DNA of 64,000 bases from Beijerinckia mobilis (GCF_000745425.1 NZ_JQJH01000015.1:33855-97854), one strand, 5' to 3'; shown: positions 43,892 to 54,937, counted from the stretch's first letter. The notes: generated from the sequence alone by a model not told the origin. A program made the numbers and translations.

Positions 43892-44379
43892 CTTTCCTCC
43901 CGAAGCCCGCCAAGGGTCTTGTGCATATGTGTGCGGCCGAGCCATTCACCGTCAATTTCAACCGTGTTGCGATGATCCGCCTCAAATCCGCGCTTATCAA
44001 AAAAAGGCTTTGCCGTATCGCTCGCCTCGACATCCAGCTTCTTCGCACCGCGCGCGGCAGCGAGCTTCTCGATCGCATCGAGAAGCGCCCCAGCCACACC
44101 GCGCCGCGCAAATTCGGGATGCACGTAGAGCATGTCGAGATGATCCTTGCCGGCAAGCGTCGAAAAGCCAGCCATGGCACCATTGATCATCGCGACGAGC
44201 GTGAGACCACCCGCCAGTCTCTCGCTGAAGGCCGTCTCGTCAGCACGCGCGGCCCAGGCCGCACATTGCGCTTCACTATAATCTTCAGCCGCAAGCTCTT
44301 CGATACTCGCCTGATATAAGGACGCCAATGCTGGAATATCGGGAGGAAGCAATGGCCGCAAAGCGATGGAGACACTCAC
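43888..44379 (-). CDS. GNAT family N-acetyltransferase
   Basis: A 163-residue acetyltransferase. The acetyl-CoA loop is visible as LYVHPEFARRGVAGALLDAIEKLAAARG, and the C-terminal segment has PFFDKRGFEADHRNTVEIDGEWL. The substrate is unknown. The gene sits between cysS and cimA, overlapping each by a few bases, so all three form one transcription unit. A metabolic link to cysteine or isoleucine synthesis is not evident. Confidence 0.88.
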   Translation of the reverse strand: MSVSIALRPLLPPDIPALASLYQASIEELAAEDYSEAQCAAWAARADETAFSERLAGGLTLVAMINGAMAGFSTLAGKDHLDMLYVHPEFARRGVAGALLDAIEKLAAARGAKKLDVEASDTAKPFFDKRGFEADHRNTVEIDGEWLGRTHMHKTLGGLREER

Positions 44380-45740
44380 CGCTTGATCTCCCAGCTTGTC
44401 GTGCCGTTCTTGTTATCCTTGAGGGTAATGCCCTGCGCCGCGAGTTCATCCCGAATACGGTCAGATTCCGCCCAGTTCTTCGCCGCGCGGGCCGCGAGCC
44501 GCGCCTCAATCAGACGGTTGATTTCGCTTTCGTCAATATCGAGACTTGCCGGTTTCCAACTCTGCCATTCCTCGATCGTCCGCTCGAACAAGCCGAGCAA
44601 ATGACCACAGGAAACAAGACGCGTGCCCGCATAGGCGACATCTTCCTGTGTCTCCTTGTAGAGACGGCGCAAGACCGTGATCGCCTCCGGCGTATTCAGA
44701 TCATCCTGAATGACATCCCGGAAATCATCCGGAATCATTGCCGCAGAAGCGGCAAATTGCTTGGCGACCGGATACCAGCGGTCGAGTTCGCGCTGGCTTT
44801 CCTTAAGGCTCGCGAGTGTCCAGTCGATCGGCTGGCGATAATGAGTCTTCAGCATGGTGAAACGGATGGTCTCACCCGGCCAGTCCCTGAGCACGTCATG
44901 GATCGTCAGAAAATTGCCGAGGCTCTTCGACATTTTCTGCCCTTCGACCTGCAGATGGCCATTATGCATCCAGACATTCGCCATCACATCATGGCCGAAG
45001 GCCGAGCATGTCTGCGCCACCTCATTTTCATGATGCGGAAACACGAGATCGATACCGCCGCCATGGATATCAAAGATCTCGCCGAGATGTTTCCAGCTCA
45101 TGGCGGAGCATTCGAGATGCCAGCCGGGTCGCCCGAAACCCCAGGGGCTTTCCCAGCCGGGTTCTCCCTCCTTGGCCGGCTTCCACAAAACGAAATCGGT
45201 GGGAGAACGCTTGTAAGGCGCGACCTCGACCCTGGCGCCAGCAATCATGTCGTCGAGAGGCCGCTTCGAAAGCTTGCCGTAATCCGGCATCGAGGGCACA
45301 TCGAAAAGCACGTGGCCTTCTGCGACATAGGCATGGCCATTGGCGACGAGTTTCTCGATAATCGCGATCATCTCGGCCATATGGTCCGTCGCGCGCGGTT
45401 CCACGGTCGGCGGCAGGCAGTTCAGCGCCTTGGCATCCTCATGAAAAATCGCCGTCATTTCATCAGTCAGGACGCGGATCGGAATGCCACGCTCGGCGGC
45501 GCGCGCATTGATCTTGTCGTCGACATCGGTAATGTTGCGGACGTAACGAACGTGCTCTGCCCCATAAAGATCGCGCAGGACACGGAAGAGAAGATCGAAA
45601 ACGATCAGCATACGGCCATTGCCGATATGCAGAAAATCATAGACCGTCGGCCCGCAGGCATAGAGCCGGACATTGGCCGGGTCTATGGGCACAAACAGGT
45701 CTTTCTGGCGGGTCAGTGTATTATAGAGCTGCAAAGCCAT
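44376..45740 (-). CDS. cysS: Cysteinyl-tRNA synthetase
   Basis: A 454-residue class I synthetase. It has the HIGN signature ([15 protein letters not shown]), the KMSKS motif ([12 protein letters not shown]), and the zinc ligands C28/C209-type including [19 protein letters not shown] and HHENEVAQ. I choose the ATG at 45740 with GGGGAAAG upstream. It charges tRNA-Cys; a tRNA-Cys gene is at 13514. It is the first gene of an overlapping operon with the GNAT and cimA genes. Confidence 0.97.
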   Translation of the reverse strand: MALQLYNTLTRQKDLFVPIDPANVRLYACGPTVYDFLHIGNGRMLIVFDLLFRVLRDLYGAEHVRYVRNITDVDDKINARAAERGIPIRVLTDEMTAIFHEDAKALNCLPPTVEPRATDHMAEMIAIIEKLVANGHAYVAEGHVLFDVPSMPDYGKLSKRPLDDMIAGARVEVAPYKRSPTDFVLWKPAKEGEPGWESPWGFGRPGWHLECSAMSWKHLGEIFDIHGGGIDLVFPHHENEVAQTCSAFGHDVMANVWMHNGHLQVEGQKMSKSLGNFLTIHDVLRDWPGETIRFTMLKTHYRQPIDWTLASLKESQRELDRWYPVAKQFAASAAMIPDDFRDVIQDDLNTPEAITVLRRLYKETQEDVAYAGTRLVSCGHLLGLFERTIEEWQSWKPASLDIDESEINRLIEARLAARAAKNWAESDRIRDELAAQGITLKDNKNGTTSWEIKR

Positions 45741-45820
45741 GACTTTCCCCAAAGCCTGAAGGCCGGGGCGTCGGACACGAACTCGATGAAGAGTACAGGA
45801 CGGCTCCAGCCAGCACCCGG

Positions 45821-45895
45821 CTAGCCGGCAAAGGCTAGCCGATCAGAATGGTGCGACAGATAGTAATAGAGCGCGTCATAGAGGCAGATGCGCAT
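45821..45895 (-). CDS. Possible leader peptide upstream of cysS
   Basis: A 24-residue frame, MRICLYDALYYYLSHHSD..., stops about 80 bases before cysS. Its 3' end overlaps two copies of GGCTAGCC (45819-45826 and 45833-45840) that can pair. One Cys and four Tyr are present. No good ribosome binding site precedes it, and a single cysteine is poor evidence for attenuation. Confidence 0.2.
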   Translation of the reverse strand: MRICLYDALYYYLSHHSDRLAFAG

Positions 45896-45941
45896 GAGGA
45901 TAAAGACCCGTCAAGCTCTTTTTGGCGTGACGCGCCGGCTT

Positions 45942-47708
45942 TCACCCCTTCTTGCGGCTGATGGCGAATATATAGGCCGAGAGCGCGTCAATATCAGCAT
46001 CCGAGAGGTTCGCGCCACCTTTCGGGGGCATGGCGCCGGGATGTTCCTTGGGCGAGGGAACGCCATTGACGATCGTCTTGCGGATCGAGGCGAGGCTGCC
46101 GTCGCCCCAAAGCCATTTGCCGCTAGTGAGATCAGGCCCGATCGGACCGCCTGTCGCGTCACCGCCGTGGCAGCCGCCGCAGGTGCCGCCATCGTCTCCA
46201 CGGAAGATTTCTGCTCCCTTGGAGACTGCCGCACGCGTCACGCCAGGCGGCAGCGCCAGCGAGGCATCCTTTCCTGCATCGGCATGGATGCCCTCCGGGG
46301 GTTCGGCGGCGGCGGACGTGGCGCCTGCCCCGGTAACCGGCGCCGCAGCTTCGAGCCTCGCGGAAGCGTCACCCTTATAAGTCACCCGCCAGATACGTCC
46401 GTTCTGATCGTCGCTAATATACAAAACACCGTCCGGACCAATGGCGAGGCCGGAAGGACGATGCGCCGCACGCCCTGGCTCCTTGTGAGCGCCTGCAAAG
46501 CCATCAGCGAAAACGATATAATTTCCGGACGGTTTGCCATCAGAGAGAGGCTGGAAAACGATATTGTAACCGGCCTGTGGCGCCGGCGCACGGTTCCATG
46601 AGCCGTGAAAGGCAATGAAGGCGCCGTCCTTATATACGGCGGGAAATTGGCCACCCGCATAGATTGCGAGATCATTCGGCCCCCAATGCGCGGGAAAAGC
46701 CGCGACGGGACCTTTTTTCCCCGTGCAGACGCCGACGGCCTTGCCGCCATCACCGCCATATTCCGGCGCCAGCACCAGTTTCTTCTGGTCGGGGTCGTAA
46801 TAGCAGGAAGGCCAGCCGAAATCGTCGCCCTTGTTGACCTGCACCAATTCTTCCGACGGCAACTCCTCCCCTTGCTTGGCCGTATAGAGCCGGCCCCAGT
46901 TTTCCGCAAGCTGATCACGGCCGTGTTGTGTCGCATACAATCGGCCAGCACTATCGAAGGCATAGCCCTCGGCATTGCGAATGCCCGTGGCATACCGATC
47001 CGCTGGCGAGAATGTCTGGCCAGTCTTCGCCGCATCATAGCGCCAGATCCCGCCCCGCGTTTCGAGTTCGACACAGGGCTCATCGCCAGCAATGCCCGTC
47101 ATGCGGTTCTTGCTTTGACAACTGTTTGTTGCAGACCCGAGATCGACATAGAGAGCCCCATCCTTATCGATGATGAAAGGATGCATCGGATGATCACCCG
47201 TCGTCGGCAGACCGGAAACGATCGTCTCAGGCTTACCTGCCGGGAAACCATCCTTGGACAAGGCATAGCGTTCGATGCGATCATTGACCTCCACATAGAG
47301 CTTGCCATCTTGCAGCGCTATGCCCGTTCCGCCAGTGGAGCCGTTACCAGCCGTAGCGCCGAAACGGCGCACGACCTCCGCCTTGCCATCACCATTCTTG
47401 TCCTGCAACACAACGAGAAATTGTTCTCCCGGTGAAGGCCTATTCTTGTAATAGAGTCCGCTCCAATTATTGACATAAACGGTACCATCGGCGCCCACAG
47501 CAATGTGGCGGGCGTGTCCGATCTTGTCAGCGAAAATACTCGCTTCAAATCCGGGGGGAAGACTCAACCCTCCCGTCTTGCCGGAAGGCGTGTCGGAGGC
47601 TCCCGCAGCCATTGCAACGGAGCCATTCCACACACATGTGGTCATCATCGCCGCGGTGGCCCATTGAGCAATATATTCTTGATAGGACATGGATGCCGTT
47701 CGCTTCAT
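45942..47708 (-). CDS. PQQ-type sugar/sorbosone dehydrogenase with cytochrome c domain
   Basis: A 588-residue exported protein with a signal region ending near SVAMAAG. Residues about 45-440 form a beta-propeller typical of soluble glucose/sorbosone dehydrogenases: GLYYKNRPSPGEQFLVVLQD, HPMHPFIID, ATGIRNAEGYAF, and HRPSGLAIGPDGVLYISDDQ. An Ala-rich linker leads to a C-terminal cytochrome c domain with C-G-G-C-H (TCGGCHGG) and a GAMPPKGG loop. It likely oxidises a sugar or aldehyde in the periplasm and passes electrons to the heme. PQQ is the family cofactor; no pqq gene is in the window. GGGAG lies seven bases ahead of the ATG. Confidence 0.88.
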   Translation of the reverse strand: MKRTASMSYQEYIAQWATAAMMTTCVWNGSVAMAAGASDTPSGKTGGLSLPPGFEASIFADKIGHARHIAVGADGTVYVNNWSGLYYKNRPSPGEQFLVVLQDKNGDGKAEVVRRFGATAGNGSTGGTGIALQDGKLYVEVNDRIERYALSKDGFPAGKPETIVSGLPTTGDHPMHPFIIDKDGALYVDLGSATNSCQSKNRMTGIAGDEPCVELETRGGIWRYDAAKTGQTFSPADRYATGIRNAEGYAFDSAGRLYATQHGRDQLAENWGRLYTAKQGEELPSEELVQVNKGDDFGWPSCYYDPDQKKLVLAPEYGGDGGKAVGVCTGKKGPVAAFPAHWGPNDLAIYAGGQFPAVYKDGAFIAFHGSWNRAPAPQAGYNIVFQPLSDGKPSGNYIVFADGFAGAHKEPGRAAHRPSGLAIGPDGVLYISDDQNGRIWRVTYKGDASARLEAAAPVTGAGATSAAAEPPEGIHADAGKDASLALPPGVTRAAVSKGAEIFRGDDGGTCGGCHGGDATGGPIGPDLTSGKWLWGDGSLASIRKTIVNGVPSPKEHPGAMPPKGGANLSDADIDALSAYIFAISRKKG

Positions 47709-47849
47709 CCTCTATCTCCCTGCATCCAGACAGTTCAAGGCCGGATAAATCTGTCAATGGATGCGTTTCACCGAAGCGGATTCAACTTACGCTCCGCATC
47801 TCCGCTCAGTTTAATAGCGGATATCGGCAGTTCTTTGAAATAGAATTGA

Positions 47850-48812
47850 TTATTGCGGCCAATTGATCGAGCGCAATTGAAAGGACGGTAATGCTTCCTT
47901 GGTGGCGAGCGACTTCAAATGATCGAGCTGCCCCTCGGATATCCAGGCTTTATTTTTCACGAGTGTCACACTCGTAGGCCCGGCAAAGGATTGGACATCC
48001 TGCACCTTTGCATGATTGCCTGAAACGGTCACTTGGTCGAGCGTTCCCGCTCCCTCGACCATCAGAAAACCGCCCTTCACGGCCCTGAGCGCATCGGGAT
48101 ACGACAAGCCACGAGAGGTCTCGAGCTTCGTCACGCTCTGAGGCACGCCATTGTTGATATTGACGCGAAAGAATTCGCCGCTGTTGAATGTATTGACATA
48201 AAGATTGCCATCTTCACCAAAGGCAATCCCGTCGAGACCACCTTTCAAGGCATCATCTGTAAACCAGAGTTCAAGCTGTTTCGCACCGGGTGCAAGCCGA
48301 AAAATCTGCGGCCCCGCTGTATTCGTCACATAAAGCGACCCATCTTTGCCTAACGTGAAATCATTGCAGAACGCCGGTTTGGCAGGCAAGCGGATGCTGG
48401 CTTTGAGAACACCGCTCTTTAGATCGAATCCTTTGACGTAAGAGCCCTCAATCTTGCTCGGCCCCGGCAGTCCCAGGCTCGATGCATCATTCGAGCAAAC
48501 CCACAGAATTCCCTTCACCTCGTCAGCAAACACCCCCAAAGTGGAGCGCGTTTCGAAGGCCCCGGGCTTGATCCAGACCTTGGCATGGGATGATCCGGGC
48601 TCTGCCCGAGCAATACCACCATTGCTGATGCTGCTGACATACAAAGTACCGTCAGCAGTTGATGTGACGCTTTCGGGAAAGGGCATTTCCTTCGGAAGCG
48701 AAATCATCGACTCCTGCGCGCAAGCCATTGTCGAAAGAAATGCGAGAGCAACAAGACCACCAAAGACACTATCGAAAGCCAGGACAAACGATTTGAAAGG
48801 ATGATCAAGCAT
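47850..48812 (-). CDS. SMP-30/gluconolactonase-like periplasmic protein
   Basis: A 320-residue secreted beta-propeller protein. I choose the ATG at 48812 with GGGAGGGCAACGT upstream. The signal peptide ends near ACAQES. The repeats PFPESVTSTADGTLYVSSISNGGIARAEPG, FCNDFTLGKDGSLYVTNTAG and DGIAFGEDGNLYVNTF fit the SMP-30/LRE family. It lies next to the PQQ-type sugar dehydrogenase on the same strand, so a lactonase step after sugar oxidation is attractive, but the catalytic metal ligands cannot be confirmed by eye. Confidence 0.78.
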   Translation of the reverse strand: MLDHPFKSFVLAFDSVFGGLVALAFLSTMACAQESMISLPKEMPFPESVTSTADGTLYVSSISNGGIARAEPGSSHAKVWIKPGAFETRSTLGVFADEVKGILWVCSNDASSLGLPGPSKIEGSYVKGFDLKSGVLKASIRLPAKPAFCNDFTLGKDGSLYVTNTAGPQIFRLAPGAKQLELWFTDDALKGGLDGIAFGEDGNLYVNTFNSGEFFRVNINNGVPQSVTKLETSRGLSYPDALRAVKGGFLMVEGAGTLDQVTVSGNHAKVQDVQSFAGPTSVTLVKNKAWISEGQLDHLKSLATKEALPSFQLRSINWPQ

Positions 48813-48934
48813 ACGTTGCCCTCCCTTTTCGCACTTGCCTGCCAATTCCCGCTGCAGTGAAATATCGCAGTGCTTTCTTAAATTTTCGCTCTTTCGGATA
48901 AATTTTCCAAAACAAAGATCTGTGAACGTAAAAA

Positions 48935-49003
48935 ACCTTGTTTACAAAACACTCAGAGCATTTCCGGATAAATCCGAAATACTCCAGGCTTTGTAAACAA
49001 GGT
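48935..49003. terminator. Nested inverted repeat after the ferritin-like gene
   Basis: ACCTTGTTTACAAA (48935-48948) and TTTGTAAACAAGGT (48990-49003) are exact reverse complements. Inside them lies GAGCATTTCCGGATAAATCCGAAATACTC, itself nearly palindromic and similar to the ends of the dispersed element. The structure lies 39 bases past the ferritin-like gene stop and is probably its terminator. Confidence 0.65.
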
Positions 49004-49041
49004 ATTCTGCTTGCCGCGAGAGAGCGTTGCGATAGGCTCCA

Positions 49042-49626
49042 TCAATGTTCAAGCATGGGTCTGCCTTCATGCGCCACCAGAAGATCATGCATATCATTCG
49101 CATGTTCTTCCTCTACATTAAGAATGCTCTCAAGCATCACGCGCGTTGTCGTATCATCATTGCCGAAATAGCGGATGAGTTCACGATAATGCTCTACCGC
49201 AATGCGTTCTGCGATGAGATTTTCACGGATTTGATCGACAAGATTGACGCCTTCGGCATATTGCGACGCTGACCGCATCGCCAAGCCTTCCGGGTTGAAA
49301 TTCGGCTGGCCGCCAAGCTGATTGATGCGCTCGGCGACCGCATAAACGTGACCCATTTCCTCCTTGGCATGTTTGGAGAATTCCTTCTTGACCGATTCAG
49401 AAGAAAGACCCGTGGCGGAGATGGAATGCATCGTATAGCGCAACACACAGACGATTTCCGTCGCAAGGACGGTTTGCAGGATTTGAATCGTCTTTTCGAT
49501 GTCACCGGCATAGGCAGGTGTTATTGCGCCTTCAGCAAGATGCTGCCGCGCCTTTTCGCGGAGCGTCTGGATGTCGCTGAGAAACGGCTTTGCCTCGTCC
49601 TTCGGGGCTGGAGCAGATATAGCCAT
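49042..49626 (-). CDS. Ferritin-like protein (bacterioferritin/Dps-like)
   Basis: A 194-residue four-helix protein. A helix with TEIVCVLRYTMHS, KKEFSKHAKEEMGHVYAVAERINQLGG, and a later ILNVEEEHANDMHDLLVAHEG give the E-x6-Y and E-x-x-H pairs of a di-iron ferritin-like site. GAGGAAGG precedes the ATG at 49626. It may store iron or protect DNA from oxidation. The family is close to bacterioferritin-like proteins found in many proteobacteria. The genes on either side are not related to iron. Confidence 0.85.
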   Translation of the reverse strand: MAISAPAPKDEAKPFLSDIQTLREKARQHLAEGAITPAYAGDIEKTIQILQTVLATEIVCVLRYTMHSISATGLSSESVKKEFSKHAKEEMGHVYAVAERINQLGGQPNFNPEGLAMRSASQYAEGVNLVDQIRENLIAERIAVEHYRELIRYFGNDDTTTRVMLESILNVEEEHANDMHDLLVAHEGRPMLEH

Positions 49627-50352
49627 GATCACACCTTCCTCTCATGCATGAGCTCTACCCCAACGTCACGGGAAGAAGAGGGTTCAAAATCGAATTGATA
49701 AAATTCAAAACGATGCAAGAGCAAAGCAAGAGAACGTTTGAAGGGAGCCTTCGTATCATTTGAAATAGATGCTGAAACAATCTTTTATGTCGATAAACAG
49801 GCTCTACGTGATGACAGTGGCGTGACGGGAAAATGGCAACGCTTTAGAATACCTTGAGCATCACCACAATTATATCAATTGATGATCACCCCTTGAGCTT
49901 GGGCGCAACAATCTCAACGAGCAATTCAATCAATAACAAACCGCCCTAAATGTATACATCATTGGAAGCATCACGCACACAAATGCGTACGACAATTACA
50001 CATATACCAATTAAGACAAAAACCATCGCCATTCGACGCGATCTGAAATATTCCCGATCAGTTCTCAACCTGGTTCAGGGGATCCTGTCGACATATTTCT
50101 CGTTCGAGATCGGATACAGCCCTGCCTGCCATATTATGGCGAGCATCTTTCTGGGCAATCCCAAGTGTCGGCTTTAAAGGGGAAGTGAAGGCGATCAGAG
50201 CTGTCGAGCAAACACTGAAAGGAAGACATTCGGCGGGCTACGCCCTATCGAAATTTCGCGTCAGCACGCGAAAATGTCTGAGGGTGGCATTGATGCATCC
50301 TCAAGCCAGACGACCAGCCGAAGAAACCGGTAGCTGATGTCCCTAAATACAA
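49627..50352. other. Intergenic region, no supported gene
   Basis: About 725 bases with AT-rich parts. One frame (49950-50177, plus) has no ribosome binding site and no recognisable content. The promoter of the ferritin-like gene is expected near 49640-49740. I see no RNA gene. Confidence 0.5.
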
Positions 50353-50384
50353 ACCCGCGGCGGAAAAGTCTTTCCGCCGCGGGT
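50353..50384 (-). terminator. Terminator of the mut operon
   Basis: ACCCGCGGCGGAAA and TTTCCGCCGCGGGT form a 14-bp perfect stem with a 4-base loop, 70 bases past the mce stop. On the minus strand it is followed by TTTGTATTT, a short U-rich stretch. Confidence 0.85.
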
Positions 50385-50454
50385 GAGACCATAAGCTTAA
50401 TCCGTTTCTCTACCGTAGCACAGGCCGGTTCGGATCAGTAGCAATTGCCACCGA

Positions 50455-50859
50455 TCAAGCAGCACGCTGTTCGAGCTCGATCAAGGTGCCGTTGAAATCC
50501 TTTGGATGCAGAAAGACAACAGGCAGGCCGTGCGCGCCGATCTTGGGTTCGCCGAGAACGCGCGCGCCATTGGTCACCAGCCGATCGCAGGCGGCCTTCA
50601 GATCATCGACCTCGTAGCAGACATGATGGATGCCACCTGAGGGATTGCGCTCCAGAAAGGCGGTGATCGGAGATTTCTCGCCAAGAGGAGACAGCAATTC
50701 AATCTTGGTGTTCGGCAGGCCGACGAAAACCACGGTCACGCCATGTTCGGGAATGCCAGTTGGTTCCGACACCTCGGCTCCGAGAGCATTGGCGTAGAGC
50801 GCCGAGGCCGCGGCGAGATCCGGCACCGCTATGGCCACATGATTCAAACGTCCGATCAT
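50455..50859 (-). CDS. mce: Methylmalonyl-CoA epimerase
   Basis: The 134-residue vicinal-oxygen-chelate enzyme interconverts (R)- and (S)-methylmalonyl-Co[19 protein letters not shown] opens it, [16 protein letters not shown] is the second metal-binding module, and LEPHGLP-like [13 protein letters not shown] ends it. Length is normal. Its ATG overlaps the stop of mutB by 4 bp, so it is the third gene of the operon. Confidence 0.94.
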   Translation of the reverse strand: MIGRLNHVAIAVPDLAAASALYANALGAEVSEPTGIPEHGVTVVFVGLPNTKIELLSPLGEKSPITAFLERNPSGGIHHVCYEVDDLKAACDRLVTNGARVLGEPKIGAHGLPVVFLHPKDFNGTLIELEQRAA

Positions 50860-53069
50860 TGTCTTGCCGTTTCTTCCTTGCCGTCCTTGTTGATATAGAA
50901 GGAGGGATCCCTCTGGACGTAACCTTGATGGGCGTTAAGCGTCTCGAGCAGTTCCGCCGCCGCCAGAAACAGAGGTGTTCCCGGCGGGAAGATGGCGGCC
51001 GCACCCGACTCACGCAATTGCGCATAATCCTGGGGCGGCACCACACCACCGACCACGATCATGATTTCCGGATGACCGAGCCGCGCGAGTTCCTCCCGCA
51101 ATTCCGGCACGAGACTGAGATGGCCGCCAGCGAGCGAGGAAACACCGATGACATCCACTTCCTCCTCGATCGCCTGCTTCGCAGTCTCCTCCGGCGTGGC
51201 GAAGAGCGGGCCAAGCACGACTCGGAAGCCGAGATCGGCAAAACCGGAAGCCACCACCTTCTGCCCGCGATCGTGACCATCCTGACCCATTTTGGCGATG
51301 AGAACCGCCGGCGGATGGCCACTGTTCCGGGTGAAATCAGCGACTGCGGCTTCGGCCTCCTGAATCGATTCCACCTTATGGCTCATCGCTTCCTTATAGA
51401 CGCCGCTCGTCAGTTCGATCGTCGCGCGATGGCGGCCGAAGACCACTTCCAGCGCAGCGGAGATCTCGCCCACCGTCGCCTTGGCGCGCGCGGCATCAAC
51501 CGCAAGTGCGAGTAGATTACCCTTCTGGGGATCGCGAGCAGCCTCGGTCAGCGCGTCAAGCGTACGCAGCACTTCGCTATTGTCGCGCTCGGCGCGCAGG
51601 CGCACGAGTTTCTCGATCTGCACCGAACGCACGGCGGAATTGTCGATCTGGAGCACGTCGATCGGCTTTTCATCATGCGGCTTCATACGATTGACGCCAA
51701 TGATGCTGTCGAGCCCGGCGTCGATCCGGCCTTGCGTGCGGGCGGCCGCCTGTTCGATGCGCAGCTTTGGCAGGCCGCTGGCAATCGCCTTGGCCATGCC
51801 GCCGAGGGAATCGATTTCAGCGATGTGGCCACGCGCCTTCGCCGCCAATTCCGCAGTCAGGGCCTCGACATAATAGGAACCACCCCAGGCGTCGATGACG
51901 CGCGTGATCCCGGTTTCCTGCTGCAGCACGAGCTGGGTATTGCGGGCAATGCGGGCGGAAAAGGTGCTTGGTAGCGCCAGAGCCTCATCGAGCGCATTAG
52001 TATGCAGGGATTGCGTCTGTCCCGCCGTCGCCGCCATGGCTTCGATCGAGGTCCGCGCGACATTGTTGAAGACATCCTGGGCGGCAAGCGACCAGCCGGA
52101 CGTCTGGCAATGTGTGCGCAGCATCAGCGATTTTTCATCCGCCGGATTGAAACGCGCGACGAGTTCCGACCACAAAAGCCTGGCCGCCCGCAGTTTCGCG
52201 ATCTCCATGAAGAAATTCATGCCGATCGCGAAGAAGAACGACAGGCGCGGCGCGAAAGCATCGACATTGAGCCCGGCGGCGACACCCGCACGGATGTAAT
52301 CGACGCCATCGGCCAATGTATAGGCGAGTTCGAGATCCTGCGTCGCCCCGGCCTCCTGCATGTGATAGCCGGAGATCGAGATCGAGTTGAATTTCGGCAT
52401 GTTTTTCGCCGTGTAGGCGAAAATGTCCGCAATGATCCGCATCGAATCCTCGGGCGGATAAATATAGGTATTGCGGACCATGAACTCCTTGAGGATGTCG
52501 TTCTGGATCGTGCCCGCGAGCTTTTCCGGTCCCACGCCCTGTTCTTCGGCGGCGACGATGTAAAGCGCAAGAATGGGCAGGACGGCGCCGTTCATCGTCA
52601 TGGAGACGCTGATGTCACCGAGCGGAATGCCCTGGAACAAAGTGCGCATGTCATAGATCGAATCGATCGCGACGCCGGCCATGCCGACATCACTCGCGAC
52701 ACGCGGATGATCGGAATCATAGCCACGATGAGTCGCAAGATCGAAGGCGATGGAAAGACCCTTCTGACCGGCCGCAAGATTGCGGCGATAGAAGGCATTC
52801 GATTCCTCGGCCGTGGAAAAACCCGCATATTGGCGGATCGTCCAGGGCTGCGTGACATACATGGTCGGATAGGGACCGCGCACGAAGGGGCGCATGCCCG
52901 GAAAACTATCGGTGAAACCGTATTTCTCACGGTCCTTCGCGGTATAGACGTCCTTCACCGGAATGCCTTCCGCGGTCAGGTGCGGAGGAATATCCTGTCT
53001 TATCGTCGCGACGGGAACATCGCTCCATTGAGCCTGATCCGGAGCGGCGAAATTGGGTATCCTGCTCAT
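50856..53069 (-). CDS. mutB: Methylmalonyl-CoA mutase large subunit
   Basis: A 737-residue adenosylcobalamin-dependent mutase that turns (R)-methylmalonyl-CoA into succinyl-Co[33 protein letters not shown] and [15 protein letters not shown] form the substrate barrel. The C-terminal B12 domain carries the D-x-H-x-x-G motif in [16 protein letters not shown] with the lower-ligand His. It overlaps mutA and mce by 4 bp each. Confidence 0.97.
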   Translation of the reverse strand: MSRIPNFAAPDQAQWSDVPVATIRQDIPPHLTAEGIPVKDVYTAKDREKYGFTDSFPGMRPFVRGPYPTMYVTQPWTIRQYAGFSTAEESNAFYRRNLAAGQKGLSIAFDLATHRGYDSDHPRVASDVGMAGVAIDSIYDMRTLFQGIPLGDISVSMTMNGAVLPILALYIVAAEEQGVGPEKLAGTIQNDILKEFMVRNTYIYPPEDSMRIIADIFAYTAKNMPKFNSISISGYHMQEAGATQDLELAYTLADGVDYIRAGVAAGLNVDAFAPRLSFFFAIGMNFFMEIAKLRAARLLWSELVARFNPADEKSLMLRTHCQTSGWSLAAQDVFNNVARTSIEAMAATAGQTQSLHTNALDEALALPSTFSARIARNTQLVLQQETGITRVIDAWGGSYYVEALTAELAAKARGHIAEIDSLGGMAKAIASGLPKLRIEQAAARTQGRIDAGLDSIIGVNRMKPHDEKPIDVLQIDNSAVRSVQIEKLVRLRAERDNSEVLRTLDALTEAARDPQKGNLLALAVDAARAKATVGEISAALEVVFGRHRATIELTSGVYKEAMSHKVESIQEAEAAVADFTRNSGHPPAVLIAKMGQDGHDRGQKVVASGFADLGFRVVLGPLFATPEETAKQAIEEEVDVIGVSSLAGGHLSLVPELREELARLGHPEIMIVVGGVVPPQDYAQLRESGAAAIFPPGTPLFLAAAELLETLNAHQGYVQRDPSFYINKDGKEETARQ

Positions 53070-54937
53070 CGCGCAGCCTCCGTCAATGTCTCAGCCCTGT
53101 TCTTGAGAAGGATGGCGGGATAGGCGAGACCGTCACATCCAGCGAAAATGAAGAATTCGATGCCGGCATCACGATAGGCGGCCTCGGCATCGCCAGGCTT
53201 TCCCGCCAGAATGATGTGGCGGCATCCGGCCGCAGCCAGCCCCTTTGCCACGGAAGCGGCCTGCTCACCATAGGCCGCATCGGACGAACACAGGCAAGCG
53301 GCAAAGGCACCGCTTTCCTGATAAGCGGCCACCAGCGCTTCCTCGCTTGCAAAACCTTCATTTTCCGCAATGGCGAAACCAGCGGAAGCGAAGAAATTTT
53401 GCGCAAAGGCAGCGCGCGGCGCAAAATCGGAGCGCTTGCCAAAATTGGCCAGGAAAATCGCCGGCCGCTTACCCGCTCGCTGCGTCAGCTCATCGGCGAA
53501 AGCATAAAGGCTCTCGAAAGAAGCCGACAACCGCACCGGCGACAGCGAAGCCACGGAGGTTTCACCAGGACTCGTCACCGGTTCGAGATCGGATACCGGC
53601 GTGAGGACGCCGACCGGCAGTTCTTCCGGATTGGGAAAGGCGCTGGTGCCAATGATCGGCAGGCGCCGCTTCGCCGCCGCCAATGCGCGATCCGCCCGCG
53701 TCTTACCGATCATGCTCTGCACGCTGCCTCCGGCCAAAGCTGCAGCAAGACCGCCCGCCGCTTCAATATCGCGGAACAGGGTCCAGGCCTTTTCGGCGAG
53801 AGATTCCGTCAGGCTTTCGAAAGCACCGGAACCAGCAGCTGGATCATCGACCCATCCGAGACGTGCTTCCTCCAGCAGAATCAGATGCGTGTTGCGGGCA
53901 ATCCGGCGCGCCAGTTCATCCGGCAGCCCAAGAGCCTGGGTGAAGGGCAGGATCGTCAGCGAATCCGCGCCTCCCAGTCCCGCAGCCAGAGCGGCGGTTG
54001 TGGCCCGGAGAACATTGTTGAAAGGGTCACGCCGCGTCATCATGCGCCAGGCGGTCTCGCCATGCACAAGGATCGGCGCCGGTTCAAGCCCGCATGCCGA
54101 TTCGACGCGCGCCCACAGGCGGCGCAGAGCACGGAATTTGGCGAGCGTCAGGATCAAATCGGAATCGGCGGCGAGCGCGAAGGAGATCAGGCCACGCGCT
54201 TTCTCGAGGCTGTGGTCTTTCGCTTCAATCGCCCGCAGAATGGCGACCGCCTTGGCGATTGTGAAAGCGAGTTCCTGCGCTTCGGACGCACCGGCAGCAT
54301 GGGCCGGCCGGCCATCGGCAAGGAAAACGCGTCCGCTGAAATCGAGCGATTCGAATTCCGGCAGTAGCGCAAGGGCCGCCTCGAACATCCGATCAACCGC
54401 CGATCCATCACCTTTCGGCGCAGCCGCTTCCGCCAGAGGATCGATGCCAAGATCAAGAGTTACCCGAGCGAGGCTGAAGCCGTGACGCGCCACGATTTCG
54501 CGCAAGGCCAGTGCGGCCGCTATGCCTTCCGGGCCAGTTTCCAGTCGCAAGGAAAGACCGGGGGCGAGCACGTCGCCGAGAATGCGTTCGATGGAGGAGG
54601 CAGAGAGATCCGTGATGCCGACACCGAAGGCGCCTGGCGCATGAGCGCCAACCAGCACGAGGCCATCGGCTCCCTGCCCGAGATCCGTTTGCACCGCCGC
54701 ATGTGCCGCATCCAGATCGGCATGATCGATCCGCTGGAAAATCCCCCAGCGCGAATGGCGCATACGGATAGCGCGCGGGCTTTCGCTCAATGCCGCCGGA
54801 TAAAGGGGCCCTACCGGCACCCCATCGAAACTGCGCGACACGAGCTTCGCCTCGAAATCGGCACCTTTCAAAACCTTGTCGACGCGCGCGCGCCATTCCT
54901 CTTGCAGCGCGGCCTGTTTCGTATCGGCAATTGTCAT
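53066..54937 (-). CDS. mutA: Methylmalonyl-CoA mutase small subunit
   Basis: A 623-residue beta subunit, related to the large subunit but without the D-x-H-x-x-G cobalamin motif. It keeps the barrel segments ([44 protein letters not shown]) and dimerises with MutB without binding the cofactor. I start at the ATG at 54937 (MTIADTKQ); the longer frame to 55063 adds an Arg-rich non-conserved lead. AAGGA lies 13 bases upstream. It is the first gene of the mutA-mutB-mce operon and diverges from phaC. Confidence 0.93.
   Translation of the reverse strand: MTIADTKQAALQEEWRARVDKVLKGADFEAKLVSRSFDGVPVGPLYPAALSESPRAIRMRHSRWGIFQRIDHADLDAAHAAVQTDLGQGADGLVLVGAHAPGAFGVGITDLSASSIERILGDVLAPGLSLRLETGPEGIAAALALREIVARHGFSLARVTLDLGIDPLAEAAAPKGDGSAVDRMFEAALALLPEFESLDFSGRVFLADGRPAHAAGASEAQELAFTIAKAVAILRAIEAKDHSLEKARGLISFALAADSDLILTLAKFRALRRLWARVESACGLEPAPILVHGETAWRMMTRRDPFNNVLRATTAALAAGLGGADSLTILPFTQALGLPDELARRIARNTHLILLEEARLGWVDDPAAGSGAFESLTESLAEKAWTLFRDIEAAGGLAAALAGGSVQSMIGKTRADRALAAAKRRLPIIGTSAFPNPEELPVGVLTPVSDLEPVTSPGETSVASLSPVRLSASFESLYAFADELTQRAGKRPAIFLANFGKRSDFAPRAAFAQNFFASAGFAIAENEGFASEEALVAAYQESGAFAACLCSSDAAYGEQAASVAKGLAAAGCRHIILAGKPGDAEAAYRDAGIEFFIFAGCDGLAYPAILLKNRAETLTEAAR

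Noticed and set aside
49950..50177. 75-residue plus-strand frame
   Set aside because: No ribosome binding site and no recognisable content in a long spacer.
52002..53123. 373-residue plus-strand frame
   Set aside because: Antisense shadow of methylmalonyl-CoA mutase.
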